Shown: in pieces, positions 1 through 8,474 of the stretch | How the letters are laid out: each line of letters begins with the position of its first letter | Position numbering within the stretch: the first letter of the stretch is position 1 | Assembly: GCA_964291445.2 (NCBI GenBank) | Contig: OZ219864.1 | Coordinates: forward strand, 1,054,001-1,118,000 | Source: JAPOXR01 sp964291445 | Lineage (GTDB): Bacteria; Pseudomonadota; Alphaproteobacteria; Rhodobacterales; Rhodobacteraceae | Length of the DNA: 64,000 bases | Reading direction: 5' to 3' | Made by a program: the position numbers and the translations under genes | Notes under the pieces: generated by a model | What the model saw: only the letters and a program-made list of their open reading frames with translations | Database searches by the model: none | What the model was told of the DNA's origin: nothing

Positions 1-1
1 A

Positions 2-190
2 GGCCGGCCGGCCGAGGGCATCTATGCCATCATCTCGCTGGCCGGGGCGGCATACTGGTTCTTCTACTTCCTGATCATTCTTCCCGTGCTCGGCGTCATC
101 GAGAAGCCGCTGCCGCGGCCGGTGACCATCGAGGAAGATTTTGAATCGAGTCATGGATTGGGCCCTGGCTCCGATCCGGAACCGGAATGA
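2..190 (+). CDS. petB: Cytochrome b of the bc1 complex, C-terminal end (partial)
   Basis: Only the last 62 codons are in the window; the gene enters from the left edge. The visible part holds a hydrophobic helix (about residues 7-33 of the fragment, rich in Ile, Leu, Phe and Tyr) followed by a polar tail, as at the end of cytochrome b subunits of ubiquinol-cytochrome c reductase. The stop codon TGA (188-190) overlaps the ATG of the cytochrome c1 gene (187-189), the usual petB-petC coupling. The fragment shows no haem ligands, so the assignment rests mainly on the intact petC directly downstream and on the helix. Confidence 0.8.
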   Translation, partial: GRPAEGIYAIISLAGAAYWFFYFLIILPVLGVIEKPLPRPVTIEEDFESSHGLGPGSDPEPE

Positions 191-999
191 GGAACCTGGC
201 AAGGATGATGACAAGGTCTTTTCCAGCGCTGTTCCTGTCAAGCGCCCTGGCGGTGGCAGCAGGGCCAGTTGTTGCGGCAGGCGGCGGTGGCCAGGTGGAG
301 GATTTCGATTTTCCGTTCGAAGGCCCGTTCGGCAAGTTCGACCAGCAGCAATTGCAGCGCGGCCTCCTGGTCTACCAGGAGGTCTGCGCCGCCTGCCACG
401 GGTTGCGCTACGTGCCGTTCAGGTCGCTGGCCGAGGAGGGCGGGGTCGGGCTCAGCGAGGGCGCGGTCAAGGAATTCGCCAGCAATTTCGATATCTATGA
501 CGATGGACTGGAAGATTTCCGGCCAGCCAGGCCAGTCGACAATTTTCCGGCCAACGACTCGGTCGATGCCCCCGATCTCTCGCTGATGGTCAAGGCACGT
601 GCCGGGTTCAGCGGACCGGAGGGGACCGGCCTCACCCAGCTCTTCAAGGGCATCGGCGGTGCGGAATACATGGCGTCACTCCTGACTGGCTATACCGGCG
701 AGGAGAAGGAGGAGGCCGGGGTTTATCTCTACGAGAACACCGCCTATGCCTCGGGCTGGCTGTCGATGGCCCCGCCGCTCGCCGACGGCCTCGTGGAATT
801 TGCGGATGGTGCCGACAATTCGGTGGAAGCAATGGCCGAGGACGTGTCCGCGTTCCTGGCCTGGACCGCCGAGCCGAAAATGATGGCCCGGAAGCAGACC
901 GGTCTGGTTGCAGTTCTGCTGCTCGGCCTCCTGTCGGTGCTGCTCTACATGACCAACAGGAAATTGTGGGCGCCGATCAAGCACCGGGATCCCGACTGA
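187..999 (+). CDS. petC: Cytochrome c1, membrane-anchored subunit of the bc1 complex
   Basis: This 270-residue protein passes electrons from the Rieske protein to soluble cytochrome c in the respiratory bc1 complex. It starts with a Sec signal peptide (about residues 1-31, ending in an Ala-rich cleavage region). The haem c attachment motif CAACH is at residues 67-71 and is followed by the GLRYVPFRSL segment typical of c1. A late Ser-Met-Ala-Pro-Pro-Leu segment fits the distal Met ligand region, and a single C-terminal membrane helix (about 239-257) followed by basic residues anchors it on the periplasmic face. Length and layout match alphaproteobacterial c1. It overlaps the cytochrome b stop by 4 bases (ATGA), so the two are translationally coupled. 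It ends the operon and faces iolB convergently. Confidence 0.96.
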   Translation: MRNLARMMTRSFPALFLSSALAVAAGPVVAAGGGGQVEDFDFPFEGPFGKFDQQQLQRGLLVYQEVCAACHGLRYVPFRSLAEEGGVGLSEGAVKEFASNFDIYDDGLEDFRPARPVDNFPANDSVDAPDLSLMVKARAGFSGPEGTGLTQLFKGIGGAEYMASLLTGYTGEEKEEAGVYLYENTAYASGWLSMAPPLADGLVEFADGADNSVEAMAEDVSAFLAWTAEPKMMARKQTGLVAVLLLGLLSVLLYMTNRKLWAPIKHRDPD

Positions 1000-1005
1000 G
1001 AGGGG

Positions 1006-1046
1006 CTGGCTTCGGCCAGGTTGCCGGCAAGTCCCGGCAGATTTTC
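1006..1046 (+). terminator. Candidate bc1 operon terminator
   Basis: Two short hairpins lie just after petC: CTGGC-TTCG-GCCAG, then TGCCGG...CCGGCA followed by GATTTTC. The second has a weak T run, as expected for a modest intrinsic terminator between convergent genes. This is based on base pairing by eye. Confidence 0.4.
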
Positions 1047-1055
1047 AGGTCATGA

Positions 1056-1862
1056 TCAGGGCTCGAATTCGTAGAGCCATTCATGGTCCGGGTGATTGGC
1101 GAAACGCCATTTGCGGATCGGCCCGGCCATGACATTCAGATAGTACATCTCGTAGCCGAACGGTGCGCCGCAGGGGTGGTGGCCCCTCGGGACCAGAACC
1201 ACGTCATGATCGTGGACGCAGAGCGTTTCATCCAGGTCATGATCCTCGGTAAAGACACGCTGGAAGCCGAAGCCCTGCGCAGGATTGAGGCGGTGGTAGT
1301 AGGTTTCCTCCAGGTAGGTGATGTCGGGAAAACTGTCCACGTCATGGCGGTGCGGCGGATAGGATGACCAGTTGCCATGCGGTGTGAACACCTCGGTCAC
1401 CAGCAGGCTGTCGGCAACATCCCGGTCCTCCATGGCAATGTTGAAGATGTGCCGCCGGTTGCTGCCCTTTCCCCGCTCGGCCGCAACGATGCCGTCCGGG
1501 CCGAGACGCTGGCTTGCCCGACCGCCCTTTCCCGGTGCCAGGCATATGGCGAGCGTGCAATCGGTGGCCGCAACCGCACTCCAGGCGGTATCGGGCGCAA
1601 CATACACGGCATGCGGCGGCGTTTTTTCGAATACGTTCAGCCGGTCGCCGAGCAGTCCGAACCCGGTCTGGCCGGCTGTCAGTTCGGCCCTGCCTTCAAC
1701 GAGGACCAGAATGGCTTCCATGCTACCTGTATGTTCCCGGACATCCTCTCCAGCCTTCAGCCGGTAAAGGCCGAACCCGACATAGCCCCAACCGGCGGAT
1801 TGCGGCGTGATATCGTGGGTCTTGCCGGTTTGTCCGACGGGTCTGCGCAGCAGTCCTGACAT
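1056..1862 (-). CDS. iolB: 5-deoxy-glucuronate isomerase
   Basis: IolB (268 aa) isomerises 5-deoxy-D-glucuronate to 5-dehydro-2-deoxy-D-gluconate in myo-inositol catabolism, in the cytoplasm. It is a double-cupin protein. The second cupin holds the metal-ligand cluster near residues 167-185 (PPHRHDVDSFP, then EETYYHR), and later DHDVVLVPRGHHP and MYYLNVMAGP segments typical of IolB. Length equals the family norm. It lies 32 bp downstream of fcl on the same strand, so it is probably cotranscribed with the GDP-fucose genes rather than with other iol genes; iolC is about 6.6 kb away. The start ATG at 1862 gives the normal N-terminus with an early cupin core. Confidence 0.93.
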   Translation of the reverse strand: MSGLLRRPVGQTGKTHDITPQSAGWGYVGFGLYRLKAGEDVREHTGSMEAILVLVEGRAELTAGQTGFGLLGDRLNVFEKTPPHAVYVAPDTAWSAVAATDCTLAICLAPGKGGRASQRLGPDGIVAAERGKGSNRRHIFNIAMEDRDVADSLLVTEVFTPHGNWSSYPPHRHDVDSFPDITYLEETYYHRLNPAQGFGFQRVFTEDHDLDETLCVHDHDVVLVPRGHHPCGAPFGYEMYYLNVMAGPIRKWRFANHPDHEWLYEFEP

Positions 1863-1894
1863 CGTGCCTCCTTCAGCGATTGCCTGCGCCGACC

Positions 1895-2866
1895 CTACAG
1901 GAGCCGACCATGACAGGGAATGCGCCGCTCATGGTCAGCCTCCGCCCTGCCCGGGAGGCCGAGATAATACTCGTAGGTCATCGCGATTCCATCCTTGAGC
2001 GAGGTCGAGGGTGACCATCCGAGTGCCTCTTGCCGCCTGGTATCGACCAGCTTTTGCTGCATGCCGACCGGACGAGTCAGATCGAAGGTAAACCGACCCC
2101 GCCAACCGATCACCTCGGCCACCGTCTCGTAGTAGTCGAGGACAGTGCGGTCACTGCCCATGCCCAGATTGATCATTCCCGGTATCTCCTCCAGCCGGTC
2201 CGCGAGATGCCACAACGCCCCGGCCAGATCAGCGGCATACATGAACTCCCGCCGGGCGGTGCCGTCGCCCCAGATCTCGACCGTGGGCAGGTCGGCCTTC
2301 AGGGCGTGATGCACCTTGTTGATGATCCCGGGCAGCATGTGTGAGACCTCAAGGCCGAACTTGTCGTGCGGGCCGTAGAGATTGCAGGGGATGGCGGTTC
2401 GATAGCACAAGCCATCCGATTCGCTGATGAAATCGCAGAGGCGGGCGACCATGATCTTGGCCAGGGCATAGCCTTCATTGGTCGGCTCCAGCGGCCCCGA
2501 GAGAACGCTCTCCTCGAGAATCGGATTGGGCGCCTGGCGCGGATACATGCAGGATGAGCCGAGATTGAGCAGGCGGGGAACGCCTGACTGGCGAGCGGCC
2601 AGCACGATATTGCGGCCGATATCGAGATTGTCGACCAGGAAACCGGCCTGGTTGGCGGAATTGGCCAGGATGCCTCCGACCCTGCCGGCTGCATGAATGA
2701 CCAGGTCGGGGCGGAACTCCGAAATCGCCACCAGGCAGGCATTCATGTCGGAAAGATCGAGCTCGGCTCGCCGCGGTGCAAACACTTCGTGCAAATCGGC
2801 GGCGGGATGTTCGGCCAAATTGCGGCCAACCATGCCGCCACCGCCGGTGATCAGCACCCGGGACAT
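1895..2866 (-). CDS. fcl: GDP-L-fucose synthase (GDP-4-keto-6-deoxy-mannose epimerase/reductase)
   Basis: This 323-aa extended SDR performs the last two steps from GDP-4-keto-6-deoxymannose to GDP-L-fucose with NADPH. The N-terminal Rossmann motif TGGGGMVGRN is at about residues 7-16, the SSCMYP segment with the catalytic Ser lies near 105, and the catalytic Tyr/Lys pair sits in EGYALAKI near 134-141. Its ATG overlaps the TGA of gmd by one base (TGATG), so both are made from one transcript. The product usually feeds surface polysaccharide or O-antigen synthesis; no glycosyltransferase is next to it here. Confidence 0.94.
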   Translation of the reverse strand: MSRVLITGGGGMVGRNLAEHPAADLHEVFAPRRAELDLSDMNACLVAISEFRPDLVIHAAGRVGGILANSANQAGFLVDNLDIGRNIVLAARQSGVPRLLNLGSSCMYPRQAPNPILEESVLSGPLEPTNEGYALAKIMVARLCDFISESDGLCYRTAIPCNLYGPHDKFGLEVSHMLPGIINKVHHALKADLPTVEIWGDGTARREFMYAADLAGALWHLADRLEEIPGMINLGMGSDRTVLDYYETVAEVIGWRGRFTFDLTRPVGMQQKLVDTRRQEALGWSPSTSLKDGIAMTYEYYLGLPGRAEADHERRIPCHGRLL

Positions 2867-3954
2867 CAGCGGCCCCGCCGGTGACTGTTGTGCATGGCCA
2901 GCTCTGCTTCGGCGAGGGCCAGGTCGGCAGAGGCCATCTCCCGGACCAGTTCCTCGAATCCGACCTTCGGCTCCCAGCCGAGCTTCCGTCTTGCCCTGCC
3001 GGCGTCACCAAGTAGTGAATCGACCTCGGAGGGGCGAAAATAGCGGGGATCGACGACGACGACAGGACGCCCATTTCCGTCACGTCCGACCTCGTCCTCT
3101 CCCTCCCCCTCGAAGGTGATGTCCATCCCGAGGACGTCAGCCGTCACCCGAACGAAATCCCGGACCGAATGCTGCTCTCCGGTCGCAATCACGTAATCAT
3201 CCGGCTGGTCCTGCTGCAGCATCAGCCACTGCATCTCGACATAGTCGCCAGCATGACCCCAGTCACGCAGCGCATCGAGATTGCCAAGACGCAATTCGTC
3301 CTGCATTCCGAGCTTGATCCGGGAGAGGGCACGGGTGATCTTGCGGGTGACGAAGGTCTCGCCGCGGATCGGGCTTTCATGGTTGAAGAGAATGCCGTTG
3401 CAGGCAAAGAAGCCATAGGCCTCGCGGTAGTTGACGGTGATCCAGTGGGCATAGAGCTTGGCCACCCCGTAAGGAGAGCGGGGATGGAAGCTGGTGGTCT
3501 CACTCTGCGGTGTCTCGCCGGCCTTGCCGAACAACTCCGATGTCGAGGCCTGGTAGAATCGGGTCCGGTCTCCGAGGCCGAGGAACCTGATCGCCTCCAG
3601 CAGGCGCAGCGTGCCCAGGGCATCGGAGTTGGCGGTGTATTCGGGCTCCTCGAAGGAGACCGAGACATGGCTCTGGGCAGCCAGGTTGTAGACCTCGTCC
3701 GGCATGGTCATCTGTATGATGCGGGTCAGGCTCGAACTGTCGGTCATGTCGCCATGATGCAGCACGAACCGGCCGCTGCGGCCATGTTCTCCCTCCATCA
3801 GGTGATCGATCCGGGCGGTGTTGAACAGCGATGTCCGCCGCTTTATGCCATGGACCTCGTAGCCCTTGCCAAGCAGAAACTGCGACAGGAGCGCCCCATC
3901 CTGTCCGGTCACACCGGTAATCAGGGCAACCTTGCCATCCCCGTGGTCAGTCAT
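2866..3954 (-). CDS. gmd: GDP-mannose 4,6-dehydratase
   Basis: Gmd (362 aa from this start) converts GDP-D-mannose to GDP-4-keto-6-deoxy-D-mannose, using bound NADP. Visible features are the TGVTGQDGALLS cofactor loop at the N-terminus, the STSELFGK active-site segment with catalytic Thr/Ser and Glu, and the SPYGVAK Tyr-Lys pair about 25 residues later. An in-frame ATG at 3963 is also possible. I prefer 3954 because an AGGCGGG Shine-Dalgarno-like stretch sits about 9 bases upstream; further upstream codons (to 4011) look non-coding. First gene of the gmd-fcl-iolB run. Confidence 0.94.
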   Translation of the reverse strand: MTDHGDGKVALITGVTGQDGALLSQFLLGKGYEVHGIKRRTSLFNTARIDHLMEGEHGRSGRFVLHHGDMTDSSSLTRIIQMTMPDEVYNLAAQSHVSVSFEEPEYTANSDALGTLRLLEAIRFLGLGDRTRFYQASTSELFGKAGETPQSETTSFHPRSPYGVAKLYAHWITVNYREAYGFFACNGILFNHESPIRGETFVTRKITRALSRIKLGMQDELRLGNLDALRDWGHAGDYVEMQWLMLQQDQPDDYVIATGEQHSVRDFVRVTADVLGMDITFEGEGEDEVGRDGNGRPVVVVDPRYFRPSEVDSLLGDAGRARRKLGWEPKVGFEELVREMASADLALAEAELAMHNSHRRGR

Positions 3955-4309
3955 GTCCGTCATCCCGCCTGAAACCGGATAAGTCCTCCGCCCGGCGGAT
4001 GTCATAACCACCTAATCGGGGCCCAGGCAAGCCGGCACACGGCGCCCATGACACCGCAGGCAGACAAACGCCTGATCGTCGGACCCCGGAAGGGGGTCCA
4101 GGCGTCTTGACGCGCCAGCAAGATGGCCGCAGGCCGCACGAGGCCTTGGAAGGGGATTTCAAGAAAACGGCGTATTGAGATAAATGGAAGTGTACTTTTG
4201 TGGCCAAGTCGGGTGCCAAGATTGTCGGCACAGCGAGAATCGAGGGTGACCGATCTTGATGGAGAGGTCAATTTCCGGTCGAGGGCGGGCTCCAGGGTGG
4301 CATCGCATT
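3955..4309. other. Intergenic, no gene seen
   Basis: About 350 bases between the gmd start and the first PIN toxin stop. It should contain the gmd promoter on the minus strand; I see no convincing coding frame and no clear -35/-10 pair. Confidence 0.5.
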
Positions 4310-4696
4310 CTACCATAGACGCCGGGCACCAAACCGGTCGAATACGGAATCGACTGAAACGATGCACAGATCACGTGCCAAGGCCTGTGCGGCAAGCATT
4401 CGGTCAAACGGGTCGCGATGATTTCCGGGCAGGCGTCCGGAATGCTCCGCATCGGCAACGCTGATGGCCAACTCACTGAAATCCTGGCCTGCAATCTGGC
4501 TTGCCACATCAAGCGCCACCGCCTGGTGTTCAGGGAGTTTGCCAATTCGGAATTTGGTGACAATTTCCCAGGCGCTGACGGCGCTGACCAGAATGCCATT
4601 GGACGGATCCGCAATGACGCGCCGGGCAGGCTCCGACAGCCGGCCGCTATCCGAAAGCCACCAGAGAAACGCATGCGTATCAAGCAGAAACGGCAA
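4310..4696 (-). CDS. vapC: PIN-domain toxin, VapC type
   Basis: This is a small ribonuclease toxin (128 aa) of a type II toxin-antitoxin system. The first acidic motif is LLDTHAFLWW at the N-terminus, the middle one is around SAWEI, and the last acidic cluster is NHRDPFDRMLAAQA followed by a VSVD strand. I start at TTG 4696, one base after the antitoxin stop, because a GGGAGAG sits about 8 bases upstream and the protein then begins in the family style (M-PFLLDTHAF). A GTG at 4726 is the alternative and would overlap the antitoxin by 29 bases. Close in kind to the second pair at 18,628-19,236. Confidence 0.88.
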   Translation of the reverse strand: MPFLLDTHAFLWWLSDSGRLSEPARRVIADPSNGILVSAVSAWEIVTKFRIGKLPEHQAVALDVASQIAGQDFSELAISVADAEHSGRLPGNHRDPFDRMLAAQALARDLCIVSVDSVFDRFGARRLW

Positions 4697-4697
4697 T

Positions 4698-4931
4698 CTA
4701 CCGACTCTCCCACACGGCCAGTTCACCTTGGGAAAGCGGGTCGAAAAAGCTGTCCGGGAAGGAAATTTGCCCCTTCAATACATCTGGCTGACGCGCCCCC
4801 CTTGACTTGCAGGTAACCAGGCGCACGACGGGCTCGCCGCGCCGGGCGATCACGACATCCTCACCTGCTTCCGCCCGCGCCAGCAGCCTCGAGAGCTGGG
4901 TCTTGGCCTGATGAACATTGACAATCAGCAT
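4698..4931 (-). CDS. Phd/YefM-family antitoxin
   Basis: Antitoxin of 77 aa paired with the downstream PIN toxin. The N-terminus (MLIVNVHQAKTQLSRLL) matches the Phd/YefM DNA-binding fold, followed by the AGEDVVIARRGEPVVRL core strand pair. The C-terminal tail is the expected toxin-binding part. The frame is open further upstream to 5063, but the family N-terminus begins exactly at the ATG at 4931. Such antitoxins usually repress their own promoter, which would lie in 4932-5146; no operator could be picked out there. Confidence 0.88.
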   Translation of the reverse strand: MLIVNVHQAKTQLSRLLARAEAGEDVVIARRGEPVVRLVTCKSRGARQPDVLKGQISFPDSFFDPLSQGELAVWESR

Positions 4932-5146
4932 GTGTTTGCCTCCAGCAAGGTATCTAGCTAGAAATATAGCTAACATTTTGCATGGTTTCAACTTGCTTCG
5001 ATGGCCGGCCCGACCACGGATCAGCCGGTGCCGGTCCCATACCCGGGAGCGGTGCCGTGTCACTGCCTGAGGAAGTCGAGTTCACGAGACGCGCGCATAT
5101 TGTCGTCGTAACGATTTGGAATCCGGTGGCCCGATCCGGCACGTTT

Positions 5147-7234
5147 TCAGATGGATGCGGGGACTCCCAAGAGGTCGGTGACCCTGGGGATTTGCCGCAG
5201 GGCCCAGCGAAGCTCCTGTTGTTCATGACCGCCGAGTTCCGAGGGCCGGATCTGGCCGGAAAGTGGCAGCCCCATTTTCATGTCCCGCAATTGCTGGCGG
5301 AGGATTGTGCCGAGCAGGATGTCGTGGGCGGCCAGCAGATCCTGGGCCAGCGACGGGTTCAGCCCGTGATTCTCGACTGCGAGTTCGAGGCGGCTGGCGG
5401 TTGAGCGGCATTCGATTCCATGTTCAAGCGCCAGCACCCGTGCGGTCGAAAACAGCGGCATGAGTCCGCATCTCTTGAGGTCGATCCGACCCCGATCGTT
5501 CAGCTTCCAGCGCTCGAACAACCCGAACGGGCTGGCAATGTCGCAGGCTCTCCGGGCCAGCAGCGAAATGAATGGCCGGTTGTCCCTGGCCCTGGCAATC
5601 GCGTCCTGCCGCAGCCTGCTCGCCAGCTGGCCACTGCCAGCCACGGGGTACGCATCGAAGAAGATGTCCACATTCATCAAGTCGGACGGCCTGGTCCTGG
5701 TTATCCACTCCGAGACCGCTCTCTGCCAGGCATCGATGTCCCGGCACCAGTCCGGATTCGAGGCCATGACCCCGCCATCGCACAGTCGCACACCGGCCTC
5801 GTGCAGGATCGAGCTCATCCGCTTCCCAAGTTCGAGGAACCGCTGTGGCTGGTCCGCCTCGCCGCTGACGACGATGGCGTTGTCCTGGTCCATTGCCAGC
5901 AGGCTCTCGCCTCGCCCACCGGAGCCGAGCACCAGCACTGCATATTCGCCGCGTGCCGGTTCAAGGCGGTCGGCGAGTTCACCTTCGGCGATGGCAAAGG
6001 CCCGCTCGGTCAAGGCCCGCAATTCACGCGAGATGATGGCAGCAATTCGTCGCGGGCCAACCGACTGGTCGAGCAGCGATCCGACCACGGCACCAAGTTC
6101 GGACCAGATCCGGCCAAGATCGGCTGCATTGCCGGCGGTGTCGATGTCACGTCCGAGCGTGATCGCATCGCTGCCATGAAGGTTGAGCGTGTCCCTTGCG
6201 GATACCGCCCCCACCAGCCGGCCACCGGCGTCGGTCACTCCCAGGTGGCGGATTTTGCGGGACGCCATCATCGCCATCGCCCGGTAGACGAATTCACGTT
6301 CGGCGACGGTCATGAGCGGGCGAGAGCAGGCGGCCTCGACCGGCCGGTCGAACGCCAGCGTGCATTCATAGGCCAATGCTCGCAGGATGTCGCTTTCGGT
6401 CACGATCCCGGGCTGTTCGTTGTCGAAGCCGGAGACGAAGAGCGAGGACACGCCGTTTGCGGCCAGCTTGTCGATCGCCGCCCGCAGCGTCTCCGTCCGG
6501 CCCACCGTCAGCGGTGGCGCCGACATGATGTCACCGACCCGTCGCCGATAGGGAAGGCTGGCTATGCCGGGCGTGACTGCTGTCGCCCCGGTGGGAGCGG
6601 GTCTGGCCGGGGCCGTCCTGTCCTTGTGGGCCTCGCAGGCCCTGGCCGCCTGTCCGACCGTGTCGATTCCCTGCTCCCGCAGCCGGGGAATCAGCCCGAT
6701 GAAGATGTCGGCGACAATCTTCGCATCGGCAAGGGCCCGGTGACGGCCGTCGAGGGCTATTGTCAGCCAGTCGGCAACCGATTCCATGGTCCAGCTGCGA
6801 AGCTCAGGCCGCAGGACCATGGCAAGTTCCTGCACGTCGATGATTTCCGGTGACGACCACAAGAGCCCGTGCCGGCGGAACTCGGCTTCGAGCACCAGGA
6901 GGTCGAACCAGGCCGAATAGCCGATCAGTAATCTTGGCCCGACCCAGTCGGCAAACTCGGCGATCCGATCCCTGAAACCGGGTGCATCCTCGAGCATGCC
7001 GCGGTCGATCCCGTGAATGGCCCGTGCCGCGTCGCCGATCTCGGCCCCGGGTTTGACCAGGCCGGACCAGGCCGAGTCTTGCTGCAGTTGGCCGGCGACG
7101 AGCCTGACGCCGGCAATCTCGACGATCCTGGCGTGCTTCGTATCGAGGCCGGTGGTTTCGGTATCGAAGACGACGGCGTCGACCGATCCCAGCGGCGTGC
7201 CGGCAATATTGGGAGGTGTCTGGAACAGCTTCAT
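5147..7234 (-). CDS. DnaQ-like exonuclease / CBS pair / DUF294 nucleotidyltransferase fusion
   Basis: This 695-aa protein has three parts. Residues about 18-190 are a DEDDh 3'-5' exonuclease like the DNA polymerase III epsilon chain (VVFDTETTGLD at the start, and a late HRALADAKIVADIF with the catalytic His and Asp). Residues about 230-350 are two CBS domains (RRVGDIMSAPPLTV, then PLMTVAEREFVYRAM), which usually bind adenine nucleotides. From about 370 to the end is a DUF294-type nucleotidyltransferase with VLGSGGRGESLLAMDQDNA, then the helical DUF294_C region. In the common DUF294 architecture a cyclic-nucleotide-binding domain comes first; here an exonuclease is in that place. Substrate unknown. 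It lies 42 bp downstream of the amidinotransferase on the same strand. Confidence 0.88.
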   Translation of the reverse strand: MKLFQTPPNIAGTPLGSVDAVVFDTETTGLDTKHARIVEIAGVRLVAGQLQQDSAWSGLVKPGAEIGDAARAIHGIDRGMLEDAPGFRDRIAEFADWVGPRLLIGYSAWFDLLVLEAEFRRHGLLWSSPEIIDVQELAMVLRPELRSWTMESVADWLTIALDGRHRALADAKIVADIFIGLIPRLREQGIDTVGQAARACEAHKDRTAPARPAPTGATAVTPGIASLPYRRRVGDIMSAPPLTVGRTETLRAAIDKLAANGVSSLFVSGFDNEQPGIVTESDILRALAYECTLAFDRPVEAACSRPLMTVAEREFVYRAMAMMASRKIRHLGVTDAGGRLVGAVSARDTLNLHGSDAITLGRDIDTAGNAADLGRIWSELGAVVGSLLDQSVGPRRIAAIISRELRALTERAFAIAEGELADRLEPARGEYAVLVLGSGGRGESLLAMDQDNAIVVSGEADQPQRFLELGKRMSSILHEAGVRLCDGGVMASNPDWCRDIDAWQRAVSEWITRTRPSDLMNVDIFFDAYPVAGSGQLASRLRQDAIARARDNRPFISLLARRACDIASPFGLFERWKLNDRGRIDLKRCGLMPLFSTARVLALEHGIECRSTASRLELAVENHGLNPSLAQDLLAAHDILLGTILRQQLRDMKMGLPLSGQIRPSELGGHEQQELRWALRQIPRVTDLLGVPASI

Positions 7235-7276
7235 TCCGTCTCCGGCGGCAGCGTGTCCGTCCCCGGTAGCAGCGTT

Positions 7277-8419
7277 CTACCCGGCCTGGCCGGAAGCCGG
7301 CTGGACCGGAAAATAGTCTTCACAGCTTCCCTCGCGCCTGACATCGGCGGTTGCGCAATGCAGGCCGCCACCAAAGGCATAGGCATCCCGCAACTCGACC
7401 TCGACCACCTCCATGCCAAGCCGGTCCATCTGTTCGGCCTGGTAGACCTCCGACTTTTCGACACAGACCGTCCTGGTGTCGAGAACCAGAACATTCATCG
7501 ACAGCCAAACCGAGGAATAACACAGCGGCGGCGGCTCGTTATGGGCAGGTGGGGCGGCATCGACGATCTCCCAGTCATTGCGCTCGAACAGGCGACGCTG
7601 GTCTTCCGGCAGCCGTCGGCGCGGATTGTTGAGAATGAGGCCGGGCCTGAGCGGGGTGAAGGTTGCATCGATATGGATCGGGTAGGGGTCGCCGGGAAAA
7701 TTCACCGCGTGAACCCGGTGCTCGGGAAAATGCCGCCTGAGCCACTCGATCCCCTTGAGATTGGTAGTGAATCCATGCTGAACGACCAGGTCCCGGCCCA
7801 TCCGCAGCACGTCGGCAGCATCAAAGAGCGGCTCCTCTTCCGTGGTGACGAAGAATTTCCGGGCTGTCCATTCCAGCCGCTTTTCCTCGCCGATACTGTC
7901 CGACAGGTAATCCGGATGATAGTCGCGATCGGTCAGGCGCGGTTTTGGCGCCGCCTCGTGGCGAAAGCCCGGATCCTCTTCCCAGTATTGCTGCAGGAGG
8001 GGGCGATAGCAGAGATATTCGAACCATCTGCATCGGTAGGACATGGTCGCTTCGAGGATTTCCTGGCCGACCGTGAGCAGCACGTCACGCGGCGGCATGC
8101 AGCCAAACTGGCTGCCGGTCCGGAAATCCGGCGTCCGGACTTCGCCTGCGAAATCGATCGGGGTTGGCCGGTCGACGCGGATGCCGCGCCTGCGAAGCTG
8201 GTCGGCAAACCGGTCGAGAAGTTCATTGCCGCGATCGATCGTCTCCTGCGGGCGGCGTCCGAACTGGCCTCGCATCGAAGAGTTTTCAGGAACCTTGGCA
8301 TCGAGTGCCGGCTCGGGTGGCGGAATATGGCTGTCAGTGGCAACCCCGACAATCACATGCCGCAGCGGGTCCCACTCATTCCAGCTGCACACGCGGACCG
8401 GTTGATCGGAGCTTGTCAT
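7277..8419 (-). CDS. Amidinotransferase (glycine/inosamine-phosphate amidinotransferase family)
   Basis: This 380-aa enzyme moves the amidino group of arginine to an amine acceptor. It is homologous to vertebrate AGAT and to StrB1 of streptomycin biosynthesis. The catalytic triad is present: Asp203 in FDAADVLRMGRD, His249 in PIHIDATF, Cys355 in GGGLHCATADVRR. The ATG at 8419 gives the normal N-terminus; upstream codons to 8872 are only an open frame antisense to the end of iolC. It lies between iolC (55 bp upstream) and the exonuclease fusion, so it is probably one transcript. The iol setting makes an inosamine or related acceptor possible, but glycine (guanidinoacetate formation) is equally compatible. 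Confidence 0.9.
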   Translation of the reverse strand: MTSSDQPVRVCSWNEWDPLRHVIVGVATDSHIPPPEPALDAKVPENSSMRGQFGRRPQETIDRGNELLDRFADQLRRRGIRVDRPTPIDFAGEVRTPDFRTGSQFGCMPPRDVLLTVGQEILEATMSYRCRWFEYLCYRPLLQQYWEEDPGFRHEAAPKPRLTDRDYHPDYLSDSIGEEKRLEWTARKFFVTTEEEPLFDAADVLRMGRDLVVQHGFTTNLKGIEWLRRHFPEHRVHAVNFPGDPYPIHIDATFTPLRPGLILNNPRRRLPEDQRRLFERNDWEIVDAAPPAHNEPPPLCYSSVWLSMNVLVLDTRTVCVEKSEVYQAEQMDRLGMEVVEVELRDAYAFGGGLHCATADVRREGSCEDYFPVQPASGQAG

Positions 8420-8474
8420 GTTGACCTTCCAGATTACGGAGCCCGCCTGCGGGAGGCGGCAGTCGGCCCTGCCA

